This document shows, one piece after another, positions 24,529-32,408 of a DNA stretch of 64,000 bases. Below the pieces are notes generated by a model that was not told the DNA's origin, did not search any database, and saw only the letters and a program-made list of their open reading frames with translations. The DNA is from Chersky-840 sp963810195 (GTDB lineage Bacteria; Actinomycetota; Acidimicrobiia; Acidimicrobiales; UBA8190). A program made the translations under genes and the position numbers. The stretch lies in contig CAWEMO010000001.1 in assembly GCA_963810195.1 (NCBI GenBank), positions 868,001 to 932,000 of the forward strand. Reading direction: 5' to 3'. Every line of letters starts with the position of its first letter. Positions within the stretch are counted from its first letter, which is position 1.

Positions 24529-26613
24529 ATGCGGGGGGTCGCCATGGACGAGCGCGAGAGCGCTGCCGTGGACCACCCTCCCCCGCTGGCGAAGGTCGCC
24601 GACCCCGACCTTCATCGCTTCACGATCACCGCCGCGGTCGCGGTGGCGGTGGGCGCAGTCCCCTTCTTGTGGGTCCTCTGGGACCTGTGGACCGGCGGCA
24701 TCAACGTGCTGCGCACCGCCGGGGCCGCCCGCATCTACGACCTGCAGGCGCTGGCGATGATGCACGGGCACCTCTGGATTCCCAAGGGCAAGCTCGGCAT
24801 CGAGGCGTTCGTGCACGGCGGCCGGCAATTCACGTACTTCGGGGTCTTCCCGTCTCTTCTGCGCATGCCCTTCCTGATCTTCTTCCCCGGGCTCCAAGGA
24901 CAGCTCGGTGCCCCCTCCATCCTGCTGGCGTGGATGGTCATCGGCTTCTTCAGCACGTTGCTCATCTGGCGGACCAGAGTCATGTTGCGCGGCGCGGCAC
25001 CGCTGGGTCGTGCCGAGGCGACTTCGTTCGGCGTGCTCCTGACGGCCATCACGGGCGGGTCGGTCGTGGTGTTCCTCGGCGCCACTCCCTGGGTGTACCA
25101 CGAAGATCTCATGTGGAGCATCGCTCTCACACTCGGGAGCCTCTTCGCGCTCCTCGGAGTCCTGGAGCACCCGACGCGTCGACGCGTGCTGTTCATGGGC
25201 GGCATCATGCTGCTGGCCAACCTCAACCGGCTGACCACCGGTTGGGCTTGCGTGCTCAGTGCCGTCCTGCTCGCGGCGTGGTTCGCCTTCGGTCGCAGCA
25301 CCGGCGAGCACCGGAAGTGGGCCCTGCCGGTGCTCGTGACGGGACTGATCCCCCTGGCCTTCAGCAGCGCCATCAACATCGCCAAGTTCGGCGTGCCCGT
25401 GGGGCTGCCCATGGCCGACCAGGTGTGGACGTCCATCAACCTGCACCGGCGCCAATTCCTGGCCGCCAACGGCGGAAAGTACTACAGCCTGAAATTCCTG
25501 CCTTCCACGCTGTCCGCGTACCTGCAGCCCGTCGGCGTGCGGTTCCGTACCGTCTTCCCCTTCATCACCCTTCCCGCCGCTCCCGCCCCGGTGATCGGCA
25601 ACGTGCTGCTCGACAGCACCTATCGCACCGCCAGTGCGACGTCGACCATGCCGCTGCTCATGATCCTCACCTTCATCGGGGCGATCGGGGTGTTCCGCCG
25701 GCGGGTGTCGTACCGGCTCAGGGCCCTTCGCATCCCGCTGGCGGCGATGTGCCTGCCGCCGTGCATCGCCCTGGTGTGGGGGTACATCGACACCCGCTAC
25801 CTGGCGGACTTCATGCCCCTGCTGATCCTGGGAGGGATCCTGGGCATGGTCCAGTTCTGGGGTTACGTGGAGGGCCGGCGACCGAGACTGCGCCCGGTGG
25901 TGGTGGGCGCGGTCGTCGCACTCGGGCTGTTCAGCATGGTGGCCAACTTCGGGATCGCCGCCTCGCCCACGACCGAGTTCAGGCAGAACCAGCTCGTGCG
26001 CTACGTCAACTTCCAGAAGACCGTCGGCGACCTGATCGGCCACTCGGTGTCCGCCGATGTCGTCCAGGGCAAGACCCTGCCCTACTGGGCACCGGCGGAC
26101 GAATTGTTCGTCGTGGGGAACTGCGCCGGCTTCTACCTTTCCACCGGCCAGACCTTCGGGACGATCCCGAAGCAGCAATTACAGCACCGGACCTGGCTGG
26201 CGATCGTGGCGACGCCGGGGTCCCTGCACCGGGTGAAGATCACCCTCAACGAGCGTCCCTCCGCCCTGGGGACGGGCGTCCCCGTGGTGAGCGTGGGCAC
26301 CGACACGATCTGGATGGAGCCGGCCGGCCCCAACCTGGTCCGCTTCCGCCTGGCCGATCCCCAGCATCCCGGTGTGGGCGCACCGGTCCCGGTCCGGGTG
26401 GGCGACACCTTCGGGGTCTCGATCTCGGCGGACGTCAACCTCGAGAGCTTGAATGTGGACTCGAACCGGCGCGTGGTCCTCAACGGCACGCTGTCTACCA
26501 GGGGCCCGGTGGTGGTGCACCCGCAGCAGAGCGCGGCGGTATCCGTTGTCGACGTGTCGGCGAATCTGCTGCCCGACATGTCCCTTTGCCACAGCCTCCT
26601 CAAAGGGAAGTGA
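24529..26613 (+). CDS. Polytopic membrane protein, probable GT-C glycosyltransferase
   Basis: A 694-residue protein with a short soluble start, a helix near residues 33-53, about 11 helices to residue 490, and a soluble C-terminal domain of about 200 residues. The first loop carries GAARIYDLQALAMMHGHLW, matching the first-loop pattern of GT-C enzymes. The C-terminal domain is beta-rich (VPVRVGDTFGVSISADVN) and may bind the acceptor. Possible starts are ATG 24529 and ATG 24544, the latter preceded by a G-run; the -10 box at 24515 favours 24529. It is the only plus-strand gene between the lipoprotein and the convergent oxygenase. No family name is certain. Confidence 0.7.
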   Translation: MRGVAMDERESAAVDHPPPLAKVADPDLHRFTITAAVAVAVGAVPFLWVLWDLWTGGINVLRTAGAARIYDLQALAMMHGHLWIPKGKLGIEAFVHGGRQFTYFGVFPSLLRMPFLIFFPGLQGQLGAPSILLAWMVIGFFSTLLIWRTRVMLRGAAPLGRAEATSFGVLLTAITGGSVVVFLGATPWVYHEDLMWSIALTLGSLFALLGVLEHPTRRRVLFMGGIMLLANLNRLTTGWACVLSAVLLAAWFAFGRSTGEHRKWALPVLVTGLIPLAFSSAINIAKFGVPVGLPMADQVWTSINLHRRQFLAANGGKYYSLKFLPSTLSAYLQPVGVRFRTVFPFITLPAAPAPVIGNVLLDSTYRTASATSTMPLLMILTFIGAIGVFRRRVSYRLRALRIPLAAMCLPPCIALVWGYIDTRYLADFMPLLILGGILGMVQFWGYVEGRRPRLRPVVVGAVVALGLFSMVANFGIAASPTTEFRQNQLVRYVNFQKTVGDLIGHSVSADVVQGKTLPYWAPADELFVVGNCAGFYLSTGQTFGTIPKQQLQHRTWLAIVATPGSLHRVKITLNERPSALGTGVPVVSVGTDTIWMEPAGPNLVRFRLADPQHPGVGAPVPVRVGDTFGVSISADVNLESLNVDSNRRVVLNGTLSTRGPVVVHPQQSAAVSVVDVSANLLPDMSLCHSLLKGK

Positions 26614-26615
26614 GG

Positions 26616-26656
26616 CTCAGGCAGACCTGAGGGTTCGGACGGCCCTGAGGCTCAGG
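26616..26656. terminator. Inverted-repeat cluster between convergent genes
   Basis: CTCAGG (26616-26621) and CCTGAG (26626-26631) form a perfect 6-bp stem with a 4-nt loop. A second pair, CCTGAG (26644-26649) and CTCAGG (26651-26656), follows. They lie in the 57-bp gap between two convergent genes, the place for a two-way terminator, though without a U-run. Confidence 0.4.
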
Positions 26657-26670
26657 CGATCTGACGCCCT

Positions 26671-27683
26671 TCAGGAGTCGTGGTCGTGGTCTTCTGTGGC
26701 GGCGATGTCCCGCGCCGTGTCTTCGTGATCACGGCGGTGCCGCCACAGCCGCAGCCGGTCGACAGGTCCGAGGAACCGGCTGACCGAGCGGTCCGAGAGG
26801 CCCAGGTGCCGCTTGGCCCAGTCGTAGGTGCGCAGCGCATGCTTGTCGAAGTAGATGACGACGGAGCGGGCGCCGTCACCGGGCCGGGCCCGGTAATCGG
26901 TGGAGCGCACCACGGGATGGTCCTCGGTCGTGAAGTAGTACAGCGCCAGGGACTGCCGTGCCACTCCGGGCGGGCACCGCATGGGCTCGGGGTGACCGTG
27001 GAACGAGTCGGCGTCGGTCGTGAAGATCACGGCCCGGTTGCCGACGGGAGCGACCATGGTTTCACAGCGCGCCATGTCGGTGCTCCAGAATTCGAGGTCT
27101 CCTCCGTACTCCGGGCGCCACTCCTCGTTCAGGTACAGCAGGAGGTTCACGCGGCGACGCCAGTTGCGATGGCGCGGGTGCACGGTGAAGTCCGCGTGGA
27201 TGTTGAGGAACCCGCCCGCCACCGACTGGTGCAGCCCGCCACCCTCGAGGGAGTCGTCGATCAGAAGGTCCTCGATGCCGGTGAGCCTGGACAGGAACGT
27301 GACGAACCTGGGCGACTGCAGCTCGGCGAGCACCGACTGCAACGTCGGCTTCCACGTCTCGGGATCCGTGTTGCTGAATTTCCGCTCGTTGGCGTGCAGG
27401 TACCTGTTCCATTTGGCCGGGTCGAGCGGGGGAACTCGCTGATGGCACGCGCGGCGGTGTCCGGCGCGAGGAGGTTGTCGAGGACCACGTGCGGGAACGG
27501 CTTGGCGGAGCTGTAGCGCTGCCGAAGCTGCTCGACCTCTGTTTCGAGGCGCCCGAAGTCCACGACCACGGCCCGCTGAGCGTCGCGTGGCGCAGCGTGT
27601 CCGTTGCCGTTGCCGTTGCCGTTGCCGGAGGGGAGCGTCGCGTTGTGCGGATCCGTGCCGGAAGGAACCTTCGGCGCGGTCAT
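26671..27683 (-). CDS. 2OG-Fe(II) oxygenase (prolyl 4-hydroxylase type), frameshifted at 27428-27432
   Basis: Two overlapping frames together encode one oxygenase of about 337 residues. The 5' frame from ATG 27683 gives a Gly-Asn repeat and then the family N-terminus (PFPHVVLDNLLAPDTAARAI) up to SEFP. The downstream frame continues with LDPAKWNRYLHANERKFSN and the catalytic core. Adding one C to the C5 run (GGGGG at 27428-27432 on the plus strand) joins them as EFPPLDPAKW. The core has the iron ligands HAD and the distal His in DSFHGHP, and RQSLALYYF supplies the 2OG-binding Arg. Such enzymes hydroxylate peptides or sugars. Either a sequencing error or a recent lesion; if real, the gene is inactive. 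Confidence 0.75.
27603..27626 (-). repeat. Hexanucleotide repeat encoding (Gly-Asn)n
   Basis: Four 6-bp units (GTTGCC on the plus strand) encode the GNGNGNGNG run near the N-terminus of the oxygenase. Confidence 0.8.
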
Positions 27684-27957
27684 CGACGAAACGCCCCCGA
27701 AGGTGGCTGCAACTCGAGGAAACGACGCCAGACAGATGGCACCGCCATCACGACATCTGCGTTCCGAGGCCCGCGTTCGCGCACCACCGTGCCCCCTCCG
27801 GAGAATGACCAACGCCTGTAGGACTAGGTTACCGTCGTGACCTGCGATAACGTGGCGACGACCCCACTCGTCGCCACTTGGTGGCGGCCATCCTAACTGT
27901 CAGCCGTCCCGACTGACCTCCTCAAATTTGATGGAGTGAAAGGCGTCCTCGCCTCCT
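27684..27957. other. Intergenic region with hairpin and AT-rich palindrome
   Basis: This 274-bp gap lies between the sulfotransferase gene end and the oxygenase start, both on the minus strand. It holds a 10-bp perfect hairpin (27852-27877), an isolated AT-rich palindrome TCAAATTTGA (27922-27931), and a TAACCT/CTAGTCCT stretch on the minus strand near 27818-27833 that could be the oxygenase promoter. No convincing small gene. Confidence 0.4.
27852..27877 (-). terminator. Perfect 10-bp hairpin after sulfotransferase gene
   Basis: GTGGCGACGA at 27852-27861 and its exact complement at 27868-27877 enclose a 6-nt loop. It lies about 80 nt past the stop of the minus-strand sulfotransferase. No U-run follows; actinobacterial terminators often lack one. 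An operator for the oxygenase gene is the alternative. Confidence 0.4.
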
Positions 27958-28863
27958 CTAGGAGTCCCAGCGGGAGACGGCGATCCCCAGGCCCTCGAGG
28001 ACCTTGCGGTCCGCCGCGAACGTCTCGACGAACTGGTGCCGCAGACGCGAGCCGTGGGATCCGCTCGTCGCCTGTGAGCGCAGTCCCCTTCGCACGACCT
28101 CGCGGGCGAGGCGCCGCACCGGGCGCGGGACCACCGGCCGTGCCCGCTGGCCCCGCTCGAGCAGGGTCTCGAGCATCCGGCTCTTGCGGTCCACCGGGCG
28201 GTACATGGTCTGGTTGAGGCGCTCGTCCTCGAGCGGCCGGCCCAAGGGCTCGAGCCCCAGGAAGGCGAAGACCTCCCCGACGGCGCGGTCGGGCGCAGCA
28301 GCCAGGTCATCGGCCAGCAGGACCCACACCTGCTCGCGTGGGAAGACGGTGAAGAGGCGGGCGAGCTGCTCGCCGTAGAGACCGAGCTGGCGGTAGAACC
28401 AGAAGGGCTCCCAGTCCAGCTGCTGGCGCTCCTGCTCGGCCGCCATGGCCGAGGCGAAGTCGAGCTTTTCCCGGCCCTGTTCGCGCAGGTCCGCCCAATT
28501 GGAATAGGCGCGCAGGGTGGGCTCGCGCAGCACGGCGACCAGGCGCGCGTCGGGGACGAGCTCGCGGATCCTGGGGGCGGCGTCGGGTTGCCACAAGTAA
28601 TAGGGCGAGGACTCCCCCGCGTAGGACCCCGGGCCCGGCGGATAGGTGAACAAGGCCTCGTACGCGTCGCGATCGACGACGTAGGCCCGACAGGCGCGCT
28701 CGTCACCGGGCCCGTGGTGGTGGGGACGCGACCCCTGGGCCAGAAAGAACTTCGGTTCCTTGACGGCCGACATCGAGATCCGGGGGTGCTGGTCCAGGTA
28801 CTGGTGCAGCGACGTCGTGCCGCACTTGGGGGCGCCGATCACGAAGAGATTGGGTAGGGGCAT
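27958..28863 (-). CDS. PAPS-dependent sulfotransferase family protein
   Basis: A 301-residue cytoplasmic protein of typical length. The 5'-phosphosulfate-binding loop is near the start (LFVIGAPKCGTTSLHQYL) and the 3'-phosphate-binding segment is LREPTLRAYSNWADLRE near residues 110-126. The middle resembles bacterial homologues of heparan and carbohydrate sulfotransferases, including KEPKFFLAQ and GESSPYYLW, so it should move sulfate from PAPS to a glycan hydroxyl or amino group. ATG 28863 is chosen because it starts just before the first strand; GTG 28875 is an in-frame alternative. It is divergent from the glycosyltransferase at 28989. First of five sulfotransferase genes in this window. Confidence 0.87.
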   Translation of the reverse strand: MPLPNLFVIGAPKCGTTSLHQYLDQHPRISMSAVKEPKFFLAQGSRPHHHGPGDERACRAYVVDRDAYEALFTYPPGPGSYAGESSPYYLWQPDAAPRIRELVPDARLVAVLREPTLRAYSNWADLREQGREKLDFASAMAAEQERQQLDWEPFWFYRQLGLYGEQLARLFTVFPREQVWVLLADDLAAAPDRAVGEVFAFLGLEPLGRPLEDERLNQTMYRPVDRKSRMLETLLERGQRARPVVPRPVRRLAREVVRRGLRSQATSGSHGSRLRHQFVETFAADRKVLEGLGIAVSRWDS

Positions 28864-28975
28864 GACGGCACTCACCGACGACCGGCGGGAGCCCGGCGTG
28901 CTCCCCGAGGCGGACAGTGGTGCGCCGATCCCCCACCGACGGAACCGGGGGCATCGTATCGTCGGCCCGGGCGGT

Positions 28976-28981
28976 TAGCCT
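28976..28981 (+). promoter_or_regulatory. -10 box TAGCCT, leaderless start
   Basis: TAGCCT ends 7 nt before GTG 28989; no ribosome binding site lies between. Confidence 0.5.
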
Positions 28982-28988
28982 CCATCGT

Positions 28989-29879
28989 GTGCCCAGAAGG
29001 CTCACGCGGGGGCCGGGGTGGCTTCGGCACACGGCGATGGCCCGGCGGAACCTCGATCCGGTCCCCGAGGACGTGCACGGAGCGGGCGGGGTTTGGGCGG
29101 TCGGGATCGTGCGCGACGAGGCCGACATCGTCGAGACCGTGATCCGGAACCTCCTGGCACAAGGCGTGGAGCGGGTCGTGATCGCGGACAACCTTTCGAC
29201 CGACGCCACGGCGTCCGTTCTCGAGCGGCTGGCCGGCTCCTTGCCCGTCACCGTCCTCTCGGACCGGCTCGCCGCCCACTACCAGGCCGAGAAGACGACC
29301 CTCCTGGCCCGGGCCGCGGCCCGGGCCGGCGCCGGTTGGGTGCTCCCGTTCGACGCAGACGAGGTGTGGACGGCGCCCAGTGGCACCGTGGCGGCCTGGC
29401 TGGGGGAATGCGACGCGGACGTGGTGCAGGTGCCGGTCTTCAACCACGTGCCGACGGCAGGGGACGATCCTGAGGAGCCCGACCCCGTACGCCGTCTCCG
29501 GTGGCGCAAGGCCGAGCCCAACCGGCTGCACAAGGTCGTCTTCCGGGCCGACGGCCGGGCCCGGCTCCACCACGGGAACCACGGCGTGGACCGGCGGGGA
29601 CGGCGCCGGCGCGGCCTCGAGATCAGGCATTTCCCCTACCGCTCGGAGGAGCAGTTCGTCCGCAAGGTCCGCCAGGGAAGTGCCGCCCTGGCCGCCACCG
29701 ACCTCACCGACGAGGTCGGCAAGCACTGGAGAGGGTTGGGGGCGGGCGACGACCAGGCCCTGCGCGCCGCGTGGCAGGCCCTGGTCGACACCCACAACCT
29801 GCCTTCGGAGTGGTGGGTCCCCCGGCACGGGCTCGTCGAGGACCCCGTGCGGCTCCCGGGGTTCACGTCCGGCCCTTGA
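28989..29879 (+). CDS. Glycosyltransferase family 2-like protein (GT-A)
   Basis: A 296-residue soluble enzyme. The nucleotide-binding start is VWAVGIVRDEADIVETVIRN, followed by ADNLSTDATASVLERL. The metal-binding DxD motif is in VLPFDADEVWTAP near residue 120. This matches the group of GT2 enzymes with VRDEADI that act in surface glycan synthesis. The C-terminal part has a basic region and Trp residues (SEEQFVRKVRQG, LPSEWW). GTG 28989 follows a -10 box by 7 nt; ATG 29037 is an in-frame alternative. Its 3' end overlaps the convergent YfhO-type gene by 17 bp. Sugar and acceptor unknown. Confidence 0.8.
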   Translation: MPRRLTRGPGWLRHTAMARRNLDPVPEDVHGAGGVWAVGIVRDEADIVETVIRNLLAQGVERVVIADNLSTDATASVLERLAGSLPVTVLSDRLAAHYQAEKTTLLARAAARAGAGWVLPFDADEVWTAPSGTVAAWLGECDADVVQVPVFNHVPTAGDDPEEPDPVRRLRWRKAEPNRLHKVVFRADGRARLHHGNHGVDRRGRRRRGLEIRHFPYRSEEQFVRKVRQGSAALAATDLTDEVGKHWRGLGAGDDQALRAAWQALVDTHNLPSEWWVPRHGLVEDPVRLPGFTSGP

Positions 29880-32283
29880 GCGCACCGGGCCGGCGTCTCC
29901 TGCGGATGCCGGCGCCGACTGGCACGGCCACGAGCGCCACGACGGCCCCGACGGCGAGGACGACGCCGACGGTGAACGCGACCGGCCGGTAGCGCAGCTC
30001 CACGGTGTGGCGCCCCGGTGGCACCTTCGCCTGGAGCATCACCCCCGCGTACCGCTGCAGGGACATCGGCTTCCCGTCGATCGTGGCGCTCCACCCCGGC
30101 ACGTCGGTGAGGCGCAGGCGCAGGACCGCCGGGCGCGACGAGCCGGTCACGAGGCGCCACGTGGCGGGATCGGGGTGCCCGACGGGGACGGGCGTGCCCG
30201 CGGCGTCGACGCCGGGCACGGTGCCCCCGGGGCCGGAGGGGACGACGGTGGCGGCGGCCGCTCCCGGGACGCGGTAGAGGTCTTCGCCGGCGATTCTGTC
30301 GACGAGGACGAATCCCGCCGGGGCCGGCACCTTGGCGGGCTCGAGGACGAACCCGATCCCGAACCGGCGGGCGATCGACGCGCTCGTGACGGCCGGGCAG
30401 AAGACCGAGAAGGGAACGATGGCGCCGTTGGGACGCAGCAGCGCCGGTTCGGCCGTCTGGGCCGTCCAGCTCGTGTCGTAGCTCTGCGGGAGCAGCGGGT
30501 CGTAGACGGCGAACTCCTGAAAGCCCAAGGCTGCGTTGACCTCGGGCACCGTGCCCAGCTGGTCGGGGGTGAAGCACGCGCTCGTCCCCAGGCCGACCAG
30601 CGACGAGCCCACCACCGCCTTGAGCGCCGTCTCGGCCGGCGTGGGGACGAGGTAGTCCGGGCTCGAGGACCACAACGAGGTGCCCGAGGCCACGAGGAAC
30701 ACCGTCTCGCACACCAGGAGGGCCGTCGCCGCCCACCACCCCGCGCCGTGCTCGTCGGGGCGCGTCGGGGCGCCGTGCTCGTCGGGGCGCGTCGGGGCGC
30801 CGTGCTCGTCGGGGCGCGTCGTCGCGCCGTGCTCGCCGCGGCGAGTGTGCACACCGTGCCCGGCCCGCCTGCGCACCAGGACCAAGACGGCGACCACCAC
30901 CAGCCCGAGGACGCCTTGGACCGCCGGCCAGATGAAGCTCCGGGCGCGCATGGCGGCTTCGGCGGCGGGAAGCCGTCCCCGGCCGAAGCCGAAGATCAAC
31001 GCCAGCAGCACGAGGGCCGCGGCGGAGGATGCCGCCACCCAGGACCGGGTGAAGCGCTCGGTGTGGGCGCGGGCCAGGACGTCGGCGCCGACACCGGCGA
31101 GGACGGCGATGGCGAAGTCCATGGGGAGCAGGGCGCGGTGCCACTGCACCGATCCCAGGGCGAGTGGTGGCAACAGGACCAGGGCGGCCGTGACCACGAC
31201 CACCGCACCGAAGGCGACGACCTCGGGCCGTCGGCCCCGCCGGCGCAGCGAGGCCGCCACGGCCAGCACGGCGAGCACCACCCCGATGACACCCACATAG
31301 GCGGCGGTGCGCACATAGAACGACGGACCGAACCAGGTCCCAGAGGGGGAGCCGTCGAAGCCCTGGAAGAAGACGTACATGAGGTCGCGTGGGGGCAGGG
31401 CCTGACTGCCCCCCTTCGCGCCTCGCAGGGACGTGGCCAGCAATTGCGCGCCGGGGAGCAACAACGGCGCACCGAGCGCGGCTCCGGTCACGCTCGCCAC
31501 CGCGAGGTCGACGAGGGGGCGGGCGACGGGACCCGAGGCGCCGAAGCCCGAGGCTCGCATCACGAGCAGGGCGGCGACGAACACCGCGAGCGCGCTGCCC
31601 AGCAGCACGAGGGCGTCGGGCTGGCCCGCGTAGATCGCCATGGCGACGATCAGGGCGAAGAAGGCGATCGGTCTCCAGTGCCGGCGGCCCCGCACGATGA
31701 GCAGGGCCGCCGCGAACAGCCATCCCGCCCATGACAGGACCGACGCCATGGGCCACCCCAGCCAGCCGAAGAACGACCCGCTGAGCTCGTAGACCGTGGC
31801 GGCCATGGTGCAACCCAGGACCCCGAGGCCCAGGAGCCGGCACAGCACGTAGGTGCCCGTCCCCGCCACGACCAGGGTCACCACGACCTGGACCGTGTAG
31901 GCGAGGTGCAGGGGAAACAGGTAGCCCACCAGCGCGGGCAGGCTGAAGGTGGCGGCCTGCCAATTGAACGCTAACGGCGTGCCGAGCGCGCTGTAGGGGT
32001 TCCACAGGGGAAGCTGACCGTGGTGCACCTGGGTCCACGCCAGGGACGTCCACGGGATCATCTCCGTGATCTGGTCGAAGGACTGGCGGTTGTGGATGGC
32101 GACACCGCGTTGCGCCGAGAGGCCGTAATGCGACAGCCAGTCGAACGGCCCCAGGGAGGCGCCGTGTGCCAGCGCCGGCGTGAGCACGGCCCCCGCCGCC
32201 ACCAGGACCCAGAGCAGACCGAGCAGGTCAGCGACCCACAAGCGACGTGGCCGGGCGCGCGTCGAGAGTGGGTTCCCGGTCAT
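29863..32283 (-). CDS. YfhO-type membrane protein (paralogue A)
   Basis: An 806-residue polytopic protein: basic start, helix 1 near residue 20, a long first loop with WTSLAWTQVHHGQLPLWNPY and FNWQAATFSLPALVGYLFP, about 12 helices, then an extracytoplasmic domain ending with the module VPGWSATIDGKPMSLQRYAG and VPPGRHTVELRYRP and a last helix. YfhO relatives are thought to attach sugars from polyprenyl phosphates to wall polymers outside the cell. Three close paralogues lie at 46812, 53007 and 55328. A cytoplasmic or loop segment near residues 480-512 carries a 9-residue tandem repeat (PDEHGAPTR). ATG 32283 is 7 nt after a TACTTT box and 17 nt from a perfect inverted repeat. Confidence 0.82.
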   Translation of the reverse strand: MTGNPLSTRARPRRLWVADLLGLLWVLVAAGAVLTPALAHGASLGPFDWLSHYGLSAQRGVAIHNRQSFDQITEMIPWTSLAWTQVHHGQLPLWNPYSALGTPLAFNWQAATFSLPALVGYLFPLHLAYTVQVVVTLVVAGTGTYVLCRLLGLGVLGCTMAATVYELSGSFFGWLGWPMASVLSWAGWLFAAALLIVRGRRHWRPIAFFALIVAMAIYAGQPDALVLLGSALAVFVAALLVMRASGFGASGPVARPLVDLAVASVTGAALGAPLLLPGAQLLATSLRGAKGGSQALPPRDLMYVFFQGFDGSPSGTWFGPSFYVRTAAYVGVIGVVLAVLAVAASLRRRGRRPEVVAFGAVVVVTAALVLLPPLALGSVQWHRALLPMDFAIAVLAGVGADVLARAHTERFTRSWVAASSAAALVLLALIFGFGRGRLPAAEAAMRARSFIWPAVQGVLGLVVVAVLVLVRRRAGHGVHTRRGEHGATTRPDEHGAPTRPDEHGAPTRPDEHGAGWWAATALLVCETVFLVASGTSLWSSSPDYLVPTPAETALKAVVGSSLVGLGTSACFTPDQLGTVPEVNAALGFQEFAVYDPLLPQSYDTSWTAQTAEPALLRPNGAIVPFSVFCPAVTSASIARRFGIGFVLEPAKVPAPAGFVLVDRIAGEDLYRVPGAAAATVVPSGPGGTVPGVDAAGTPVPVGHPDPATWRLVTGSSRPAVLRLRLTDVPGWSATIDGKPMSLQRYAGVMLQAKVPPGRHTVELRYRPVAFTVGVVLAVGAVVALVAVPVGAGIRRRRRPGALKGRT
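30744..30840 (-). repeat. 27-bp tandem repeat in YfhO-type gene A
   Basis: Two exact 27-bp copies (30744-30770, 30771-30797), a third differing at its end (30798-30824) and a decayed fourth encode repeats of PDEHGAPTR between membrane helices. The other three paralogues lack it. Confidence 0.85.
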
Positions 32284-32290
32284 GTGGTCG

Positions 32291-32296
32291 AAAGTA
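32291..32296 (-). promoter_or_regulatory. -10 box TACTTT before YfhO-type gene A
   Basis: On the minus strand TACTTT is followed by 7 nt (CGACCAC) and ATG 32283, the leaderless pattern. Confidence 0.5.
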
Positions 32297-32299
32297 TTG

Positions 32300-32320
32300 C
32301 CGGTGGGTATCGCCCACCGG
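32300..32320. promoter_or_regulatory. Perfect inverted repeat CCGGTGGG-N5-CCCACCGG, candidate operator
   Basis: Eight-base arms at 32300-32307 and 32313-32320 flank TATCG. If transcription starts at the ATG 32283, the repeat covers about -17 to -37, overlapping the -35 region, where a repressor would block the promoter. A terminator for the upstream UDP-sulfoquinovose synthase gene is the alternative. Confidence 0.45.
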
Positions 32321-32408
32321 ATCGATGACCGCCGCCGCCGGCACTGCCGGAGGCCCGGTGATCAGGCCGAATGCTCAGCCCCGGACGCGACCCTCGAGGC
32401 CCCTCGGG

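Noticed and set aside
27922..27931. TCAAATTTGA palindrome as an operator
   Set aside because: It stands out in GC-rich DNA but occurs once, lies immediately beyond a gene end and is not near a promoter I can support.
30744..30840. Possible CRISPR-like array of 27-bp units
   Set aside because: The copies are directly joined without spacers and encode an in-frame peptide repeat.
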